A stretch of 9,316 bases of DNA from an uncultured bacterium (GTDB lineage Bacteria; Patescibacteriota; Minisyncoccia; Spechtbacterales; HO2-43-30): positions 1 through 9,316 of the forward strand of contig CAJXHR010000016.1 in the NCBI GenBank assembly GCA_913054525.1, read 5' to 3'. The notes under the pieces were generated by a model, which saw only the letters and a program-made list of their open reading frames with translations, was not told the origin of the DNA and made no database searches. Position numbers and translations under genes: made by a program. Positions 5,954-9,316 of the stretch are shown one piece after another. How positions within the stretch are numbered: the first letter of the stretch is position 1; each line of letters starts with the position of its first letter.

Positions 5954-5982
5954 TATATAACAGATTTTCTTATAGGCGTCAA
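5954..5982 (-). promoter_or_regulatory. Promoter of the 234-aa gene (leaderless start)
   Basis: Minus strand: -35 TTGACG (5977-5982), 17-base spacer, extended -10 TGT-TATATA (-10 box at 5954-5959), then six bases (TTTGGT) to the ATG at 5947. The geometry is identical to that of the exporter operon promoter. It overlaps the longer reading frame and so argues against the start at 6004. Confidence 0.8.
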
Positions 5983-6016
5983 CCAAAAACAGGTGTTTTA
6001 GCACCTGCTTGTCCCA
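5980..6016 (-). terminator. Repeat D copy 2: terminator after the ABC-F gene
   Basis: Minus strand: CAGGTG-CTAAAA-CACCTG (6007-5990) followed by TTTTTGG, the last bases running into the -35 box of the next promoter. It matches 3644-3680 with two or three differences. Immediately upstream (6011-6036) is a second hairpin, GTCCCATA/TATGGGAC, made partly from repeat C copy 2. Confidence 0.75.
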
Positions 6017-6019
6017 TAT

Positions 6020-6093
6020 GGCTCCCCGTATGGGACGCGTTCAGAACTATGGATTGGGCGAATATACGGAGAAATCTTGAGAAAATAGGCGCT
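6020..6093. repeat. Intergenic repeat C, copy 2
   Basis: Forty bases from 6021 are identical to 9067-9106, and the similarity continues through GGAGAAATCTTGAG. Head GGCTCCCC, core TTCAGAAC..TGGATTGGGCG, tail CTTGAGAAAATAGG. This copy lies in the 3' region of the ABC-F gene, 21 bases after its stop, and lacks the terminal A-tract of copies 3 and 4. Confidence 0.85.
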
Positions 6094-6113
6094 TAGGACC
6101 GAGATAATCATAA

Positions 6114-7577
6114 TTAGCAAGGCAAATTTTCAAGATCAAGAATCTCGTCAATACGAATCTGCTTTATAAATTCCGGGATGTGGGACACCAGAATCATAGC
6201 TCCCGCATACTGATCAAGCGCTTTAGCGATGATTGGCAAGTGACGAAAGTTTATATGATTAGTCGGTTCATCTAGAATGAGTAAATTTGGCTCCATCAAA
6301 ACAAGCTGTGCAAATGCGACGAGCCCCTTTTGTCCTTCGGATAAGTCCCCCACCCTTGCACGCATGAGATCGTCAGTGATCAGAAATCCCGCCGCGGTAC
6401 TACGCAAAATTTGCTCGTTTGGATTATCCATCGCGGATTGTAATGTTCGCAATACCGTCTCGTCAAAATTCAGTGTCGAAAAGTCTTGCCGATAGTATCC
6501 CACCCTCACTCCGTCGGAAATCGTTGCGCCTCCCTCAGTGCCCTGGGCTAAATTTTCAAGTAAAGTACTTTTACCTATTCCATTTGGCCCAGTAAGTAGC
6601 ATGTGTCTATCTTTTCGAAGTGAAATATTTGCAGCACGATTAACAATCTTATGATTTCTCATGATCGAAAGTGATCCAATATTAAGCATGACACCGACGT
6701 GCTCCTTTCCAGTGCTAATGGTAAAATTACGGATCGTCCTATCTTCGCGTCGTATAGATACCTTAGATTCCTCTGCCCGTGCAGCACTTTCTCGCATGCG
6801 TTTCGCCAGTATCCTCATCTTGCCGCCTTTATTTGCAAAATAATTCGCCCTACTTTTTTTCTCTTGGATGTGTCTTTCAAATTGAGCATTTTTTCTGCGC
6901 TCTCGCTCCACGCGAATGGTAATTTCTCGCACGACGTCAATATAGTTACCGCTATACTGCTCCACTTTTCTGTTGTAGATATCGAGATAAAGTACTCCTT
7001 CTGTAAATGAGTTTAAAAAATTCGAGTCATGAGAAATAACAATAACAGTTTTTTTGTATTCGATCAGATATTTCGTCAGACTCGCAATGCCTTCCTTGTC
7101 TAAATTATTCGTTGGTTCATCAAGCAACAGCAGGTCGGGATTTTGAATCAAGGCGGACGCCAAGAGAAGTCGTGCCTGCTGGCCACCAGAAAAATCATTA
7201 ATGATCTTATCCTTAGGCGCATGCAAATGCACCACTTCCAATACTTTATCTATGCGCGGATCAATATCATATACCTTGCCCTCAAAGCAATTTTTAAAGT
7301 ATTCACGTATAGTAAGGTCGAATTGGTCGCGCGGGATTACTTGACGAGCGATTCCTATAGAATATCCCGGAGGCATGTGTATCGAGCCATTGTCTGGGAT
7401 AAACTCGCCCGCTATAAGCTGGAACAACGTACTCTTTCCTGCGCCATTTTGTCCCATGAGCGCGATTTTGAGACCGCGGCGTACGCTAAAATTGACCATA
7501 TCTAAAATAGGCCTTATTGGGCTATGCCCAAATGAGACATCGTCAAATCGTATAATTATTTCTCCTTTTTCTGGCAT
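6114..7577 (-). CDS. ABC-F family ATPase (ribosome-associated, duplicated ABC domains)
   Basis: Soluble protein of 487 residues with two ABC domains and no membrane segments. It fits the ABC-F family, whose members bind the ribosomal E-site and act in translation or antibiotic resistance. First domain: Walker A GQNGAGKST (42-50), signature FSGGQ (129-133), Walker B LLLLDEPTNNLD (149-160) with Glu154, and His183. A basic inter-domain linker spans about 215-300 (KRMRESAARAEESKV near 259-273). Second domain: Walker A GPNGIGKST (330-338), signature LSEGQ (412-416), Walker B LLILDEPTN with Glu437, then HINF in place of the usual HLD, and His466. There is no arm insertion of EttA type. A leader with a strong terminator suggests regulated expression, as known for resistance-type ABC-F genes. 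I cannot say whether it is a resistance or a housekeeping factor. No Shine-Dalgarno before the ATG. Confidence 0.93.
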   Translation of the reverse strand: MPEKGEIIIRFDDVSFGHSPIRPILDMVNFSVRRGLKIALMGQNGAGKSTLFQLIAGEFIPDNGSIHMPPGYSIGIARQVIPRDQFDLTIREYFKNCFEGKVYDIDPRIDKVLEVVHLHAPKDKIINDFSGGQQARLLLASALIQNPDLLLLDEPTNNLDKEGIASLTKYLIEYKKTVIVISHDSNFLNSFTEGVLYLDIYNRKVEQYSGNYIDVVREITIRVERERRKNAQFERHIQEKKSRANYFANKGGKMRILAKRMRESAARAEESKVSIRREDRTIRNFTISTGKEHVGVMLNIGSLSIMRNHKIVNRAANISLRKDRHMLLTGPNGIGKSTLLENLAQGTEGGATISDGVRVGYYRQDFSTLNFDETVLRTLQSAMDNPNEQILRSTAAGFLITDDLMRARVGDLSEGQKGLVAFAQLVLMEPNLLILDEPTNHINFRHLPIIAKALDQYAGAMILVSHIPEFIKQIRIDEILDLENLPC

Positions 7578-7587
7578 GGTTTACTAC

Positions 7588-7620
7588 ATATAAAAAGAGC
7601 CCCCGTAAAATACAGGGGGC
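7588..7620 (-). terminator. Intrinsic terminator in the ABC-F leader (candidate attenuator)
   Basis: Minus strand: GCCCCC (7620-7615) pairs with GGGGGC (7604-7599), extended by GTA/TAC around a bulged base, then TCTTTTTATAT. It lies between the ABC-F promoter and the ABC-F start codon, 14 bases before the ATG. It would therefore end transcripts before the gene unless bypassed. Confidence 0.85.
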
Positions 7621-7621
7621 G

Positions 7622-7654
7622 GGAGAAGTCCAAAGCGGACGTCCGCGCTTCTCC
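7622..7654 (-). ncRNA. Structured leader RNA of the ABC-F gene
   Basis: GGAGAAG (7654-7648) pairs with CTTCTCC (7628-7622) and encloses GCGGAC/GTCCGC, giving a stable stem-loop directly before the terminator hairpin. The transcript from the 7691-7719 promoter to the terminator would be about 95 nt. It may be a sensing leader, or simply a short RNA of its own. I could not find an obvious antiterminator pairing by eye. Confidence 0.5.
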
Positions 7655-7690
7655 GACTATACTATAAAGCACCGCTCTACTCTTACAAAT

Positions 7691-7719
7691 ATACTATCAT
7701 ACTATAGATGATCTGTCAA
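7691..7719 (-). promoter_or_regulatory. Promoter of the ABC-F leader and gene
   Basis: Minus strand: perfect -35 TTGACA (7714-7719), 17-base spacer, extended -10 TGA-TAGTAT (-10 box at 7691-7696). Predicted start near 7684, giving a leader of about 107 nt. Repeat C copy 3 begins just beyond the -35. Confidence 0.75.
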
Positions 7720-7724
7720 CGGAT

Positions 7725-7810
7725 GGCTCCCCTGGCAGGACGACTTCAGAACCCTGGATTGGATGAGTATAGGGAGAGAGCTTGAGGAAGTAAGTATGTT
7801 TGGATAAAAA
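7725..7810. repeat. Intergenic repeat C, copy 3
   Basis: Head GGCTCCCCTGG, core TTCAGAACCCTGGATTGG, tail GAGCTTGAGGAAGTAAGTATG ending in GGATAAAAA. It fills the whole space between the -35 box of the ABC-F promoter and the U-tract of the terminator of the next unit to the right, so it is the clearest example of a complete spacer. Confidence 0.8.
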
Positions 7811-7835
7811 CAGCCGTATGGTTCTCCACACGGCT
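7806..7835 (-). terminator. Intrinsic terminator downstream of the 49-aa gene
   Basis: Minus strand: AGCCGT (7835-7830) pairs with ACGGCT (7817-7812), with an inner TGG/CCA stem around TTCT-type loop bases, followed by GTTTTTATCC. It marks the right boundary of repeat C copy 3. Confidence 0.8.
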
Positions 7836-7927
7836 TAAGGTGATGTTTCTTTACTTCTTTAACTCTCTAATGTTTCTGTCTCTAACTCACGGCATCAGTC
7901 TTTTTAGTGCCGTTTCGCTCGCTAAAT
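7836..7927. other. Spacer between two terminators, no gene seen
   Basis: About 90 bases after the first terminator of the 49-aa gene. It holds a hairpin ACGGCA/TGCCGT around a T-rich loop (about 7892-7916) and purine-rich minus-strand sequence. There is no start codon with an RBS and an open frame. Confidence 0.4.
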
Positions 7928-7953
7928 AAAAAGTCCTCGAGATATTCTCGGGG
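7928..7953 (-). terminator. First terminator of the 49-aa gene
   Basis: Minus strand: CCGAGA-ATA-TCTCG with a further GG/CC, followed by ACTTTTTATTT, starting 14 bases after the stop codon. An overlapping alternative hairpin (TTCTTCGG/CCGAGAA) could compete with it. Confidence 0.7.
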
Positions 7954-7966
7954 GCCGAAGAACCCT

Positions 7967-8116
7967 CTACTCTGACTTATCTAACTTTTTCTCTGTGGCT
8001 TCTTGCTGCTCTTTTCTGTTTCTTTCTTCTACGCTTCTCCTCGTGGCCTCTTCTTGGGCCGCGCGGTTTGACGCCATTCTTAGCTTAGCTTCTCTGTCGT
8101 CTGCAGTCTTCCCCAT
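7967..8116 (-). CDS. Small highly charged protein, 49 aa, unknown function
   Basis: Short gene supported by its signals: consensus-type promoter at 8147-8175, RBS GAGGTG close before the ATG, terminator 14 bases after the TAG stop. The product starts MGKTADDREAKLRMASNRAA and ends KKLDKSE. It is almost entirely Glu, Lys, Arg, Gln and Ala with no Pro, Gly (after residue 2), Cys or aromatic residue, so a single long alpha helix or coiled coil is very likely. Possible roles of such peptides include binding a larger partner or nucleic acid, but the sequence does not choose. The plus strand carries a 78-codon shadow frame over the same region, which lacks an RBS. Confidence 0.72.
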   Translation of the reverse strand: MGKTADDREAKLRMASNRAAQEEATRRSVEERNRKEQQEATEKKLDKSE

Positions 8117-8118
8117 AA

Positions 8119-8124
8119 CACCTC
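8119..8124 (-). promoter_or_regulatory. Ribosome binding site of the 49-aa gene
   Basis: GTGAGGTGTT precedes the ATG at 8116. GAGGTG is fully complementary to the usual anti-Shine-Dalgarno, though the spacing is on the short side. Confidence 0.65.
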
Positions 8125-8146
8125 ACTTATTTTACTGTGCCTCTAC

Positions 8147-8175
8147 AATATACACCACTTTCAGCTTGTTGTCAA
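8147..8175 (-). promoter_or_regulatory. Promoter of the 49-aa gene
   Basis: Minus strand: perfect -35 TTGACA (8170-8175), 17-base spacer, -10 TATATT (8147-8152). Repeat A copy 2 begins one base beyond the -35 box. Confidence 0.8.
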
Positions 8176-8176
8176 A

Positions 8177-8361
8177 GGCTCCGAGGGTTGCTAGCTGTTC
8201 GAACCTGTATTATCGAGCAAAAGCTGCTTGAACGCCATAGAATGAAGGCACTCTCCTCTGTTCTCAGGTAATACGCCGACCTAATACGCACTACTGCCTG
8301 GTTCTACGTACGCTATAGGTATATAAAAACCGCATAACAAAGCGGTTATTTTATCTGCTCG
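8177..8361. repeat. Intergenic repeat A, copy 2
   Basis: About 185 bp matching 3754-3943 in the same orientation, the first 52 bases identical. It reaches from the -35 box of the 49-aa gene to beyond an internal hairpin. To its right (8362-8440), GGAT..TTAGAACC resembles the sequence to the right of copy 1, so the related unit may be longer than the part called here. Confidence 0.85.
8322..8352. terminator. Hairpin terminator inside repeat A copy 2
   Basis: AACCGC (8328-8333) pairs with GCGGTT (8342-8347) around an 8-base loop, with AAAAA on the left and ATTTT on the right, so it can act on both strands. On the minus strand it is a second stop after the terminator of the 140-aa gene. Confidence 0.65.
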
Positions 8362-8440
8362 GCGTCGTGGATGACGTTAGAACCGTATTTCAGCGGCAAA
8401 ATGAGCATATATACATACCAAATTTGTGTTTGGTGAAATA

Positions 8441-8467
8441 AAAAAGCGGGCGAGTTCTCGCGCCGCT
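8441..8467 (-). terminator. Intrinsic terminator of the 140-aa gene
   Basis: Minus strand: AGCGG and GCGAG (8467-8457) pair with CTCGC and CCGCT (8454-8445) around a two-base centre with one bulge, followed by TTTTTATTTC. It begins 19 bases after the stop. Confidence 0.85.
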
Positions 8468-8485
8468 ATTATTGCTTTTTTAATT

Positions 8486-8908
8486 TTATCTTTTGTAAGG
8501 ATTGGGGTCTGGCCAAGGAGGATAGGGGTACATAGGTTTAGGTTTCTGTATTTTTCGTTTAGGAAATGGCGCTCGTAAAATTTCTCCTTCTAACCGGTTG
8601 TCAAGGCGCTCTATTTCGACAAAGGGATAAGCGGAGTCAATCTCGTCGTCTTCGCCTTCTCTGGTTAGAGTAATGCGGTAACGTTCTCGGCATTCTTCCC
8701 AGCCTAGAGGGACGGTGCATCCTAATGCGCCCGAGCGGGGCAGTGGCCTCGCGCACCTGACAAATTGAGTCTGGCATCCATAGCGATAGACAAAAATTTT
8801 CTCGTTGGTGTGATTACTTGCCTCAAACATCATCAGTTTATTGCCGCACTCGCATTCAATTTCTATAGTAATTTCATCTGGGGAAAAATCTCTCGCTGTA
8901 ACGTCCAT
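8486..8908 (-). CDS. Hypothetical Cys-containing protein with proline-rich tail, 140 aa
   Basis: Unrecognised soluble protein. Six cysteines (19, 21, 45, 52, 64, 73) lie in the first half: C-E-C-G at 19-22, GCQTQFVRC at 44-52, GCTV and EEC later. The spacing suggests metal binding, such as a zinc-ribbon-like fold, but does not match a standard CxxC pair motif. Residues 77-111 are charged and beta-like (YRITLTREGEDDEI, FVEIERLDNRLEGEI). The C-terminus from about 113 is basic, then Pro-, Tyr- and Trp-rich (KPKPMYPYPPWPDPNPYKR), probably an unstructured interaction tail. Signals are complete: promoter at 8962-8989, RBS AGAGGTGA before the ATG at 8908, terminator after the stop. Function unknown; zinc binding is inference. 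Confidence 0.8.
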   Translation of the reverse strand: MDVTARDFSPDEITIEIECECGNKLMMFEASNHTNEKIFVYRYGCQTQFVRCARPLPRSGALGCTVPLGWEECRERYRITLTREGEDDEIDSAYPFVEIERLDNRLEGEILRAPFPKRKIQKPKPMYPYPPWPDPNPYKR

Positions 8909-8913
8909 CTTAT

Positions 8914-8923
8914 CTCACCTCTT
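8914..8923 (-). promoter_or_regulatory. Ribosome binding site of the 140-aa gene
   Basis: AAGAGGTGAGATAAG precedes the ATG at 8908. GAGGTGA is an extended match to the anti-Shine-Dalgarno at good spacing and decides this start. Confidence 0.75.
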
Positions 8924-8961
8924 ACTTTTTTCTCCTTATTTTAATGAGCAGACTTACTAAA

Positions 8962-8989
8962 AGAATACCATACGTTGGTAATAAGTCAA
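8962..8989 (-). promoter_or_regulatory. Promoter of the 140-aa gene
   Basis: Minus strand: -35 TTGACT (8984-8989), 16-base spacer, extended -10 TGG-TATTCT (-10 box at 8962-8967). Predicted leader about 47 nt. Confidence 0.7.
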
Positions 8990-9066
8990 TGTCGGATGGT
9001 CCTGCCCATTTTGTTCCAAATGCTATGGGTGTTAAAGTTCTAGGCTAAAGTCGAACATACAATTTT
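8990..9066. other. Spacer between the 140-aa promoter and repeat C copy 1
   Basis: No gene. It starts GGATGGTCCTGCCC, which resembles the GGATGGCTCCCCTGGC start of repeat C copy 3. It contains a CCCAT/ATGGG pair (about 9003-9027) and a GTTC/GAAC pair (about 9037-9056). No T-run follows these on the minus strand, so I see no clear terminator for the gene at the right edge. Confidence 0.4.
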
Positions 9067-9136
9067 GCTCCCCGTATGGGACGCGTTCAGAACTATGGAT
9101 TGGGCGGGTATAAGGAGAAATCTTGAGGAGGTGAGG
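9067..9136. repeat. Intergenic repeat C, copy 1
   Basis: The first 40 bases are identical to 6021-6060. The tail reads CTTGAGGAGGTGAGG. It lies only 15 bases after the stop codon of the gene at the right edge, and like copy 2 it has no terminal A-tract or terminator hairpin beside it. Confidence 0.85.
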
Positions 9137-9150
9137 TACTATGAAAGGGT

Positions 9151-9316
9151 TTAGTTAGTTATCTCGTCATATGTTATAGTTTCGCCTTCACATAACTTCA
9201 TAGCTGCCGTATGTATCAGCTCCGCTCTCTTGCGTAAAAATTGCTCAAAATCTTTTTTAATCTTTTCATTCTTATCTTCTTCCGAAAGATTCTCATACCC
9301 ACCATTCGCCAATTCT
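9151..9316 (-). CDS. C-terminal 54 residues of an unidentified protein (partial)
   Basis: The minus strand is open from the window edge to a TAA at 9151-9153. The visible part begins ELANGGYENL, is strongly charged and helical (SEEDKNEKIKKDFEQF, then LRKRAELIHTAAMKLCEG), and ends GETITYDEITN. Composition, codon choice and the position of repeat C just after the stop fit a real gene. The Arg-Lys-Arg-Ala-Glu-Leu-Ile helix near the C-terminus is loosely reminiscent of the ends of DUF262/DUF1524 (GmrSD-type) proteins. That is only an impression; the fragment is too short for a family call. Confidence 0.7.
   Translation of the reverse strand, partial: ELANGGYENLSEEDKNEKIKKDFEQFLRKRAELIHTAAMKLCEGETITYDEITN

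Noticed and set aside
5948..6004. N-terminal extension of the 234-aa protein by 19 residues
   Set aside because: The extension is encoded by promoter and terminator repeat DNA and lacks an RBS.
7556..7672. Possible 38-aa leader peptide with a GTG start in the ABC-F leader
   Set aside because: The RBS is poor and the frame runs through the terminator and past the ABC-F start; there is not enough to call it.
7995..8231. Plus-strand frame of 78 codons rich in Ser, Leu and Ala
   Set aside because: It is the complement of the 49-aa minus-strand gene and its promoter, runs into repeat A, and has no RBS.
3754..8361. Spacer repeats as integron attC sites
   Set aside because: I could not find paired RYYYAAC and GTTRRRY ends in any copy, and no integrase gene is in the window.
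3754..9136. CRISPR array
   Set aside because: Repeats are long, few and irregularly spaced with genes between them; no cas genes.

Overview
The window looks like part of a small-genome bacterial chromosome, most plausibly from the Candidate Phyla Radiation (Patescibacteria/Parcubacteria-like). This is inference from overall style: moderate-to-low GC, short AT-rich promoters, mixed leaderless and Shine-Dalgarno starts, a MacB-type exporter with no outer-membrane factor beside it, and several small proteins with no recognisable family. Every gene I can support is on the minus strand; the plus-strand reading frames are shadows.

Left part (1-3600): a three-gene tripartite-type export operon read right to left: an HlyD/MacA-like adaptor (3600-1801), a LolD/MacB-like ATPase (1797-1081) and a MacB/FtsX-family permease (1055 to the window edge). 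Its promoter has an extended -10 box six bases before the ATG, so the mRNA is probably leaderless.

Middle and right (3600-9316): a string of small independent units, each with a promoter, one gene and usually an intrinsic terminator. They encode a 41-aa peptide (4242-4117), a 121-aa protein (5039-4674), a 234-aa membrane-anchored protein (5947-5243), an ABC-F ATPase (7577-6114), a 49-aa charged peptide (8116-7967), a 140-aa Cys-containing protein (8908-8486), and the C-terminus of another protein running off the right edge. The 41- and 49-aa genes are below common gene-calling length cutoffs, but each has a promoter, an RBS and a terminator. The ABC-F gene has a leader of about 107 nt with a strong intrinsic terminator just before the start codon, which suggests attenuation.

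Between these units lie dispersed repeats, all in one orientation: A (two copies, about 185-190 bp), B (two copies, 61 bp, one mismatch), C (three copies plus one partial) and D (two copies of a terminator hairpin). Several run from the terminator of one unit to the -35 box of the next, and A, C and an unnamed spacer (5107-5222) share a GGCTCC...GAAC head. The layout resembles an array of gene cassettes joined by related spacers. I do not recognise the spacers as a described element, and they are the most interesting feature of the window.
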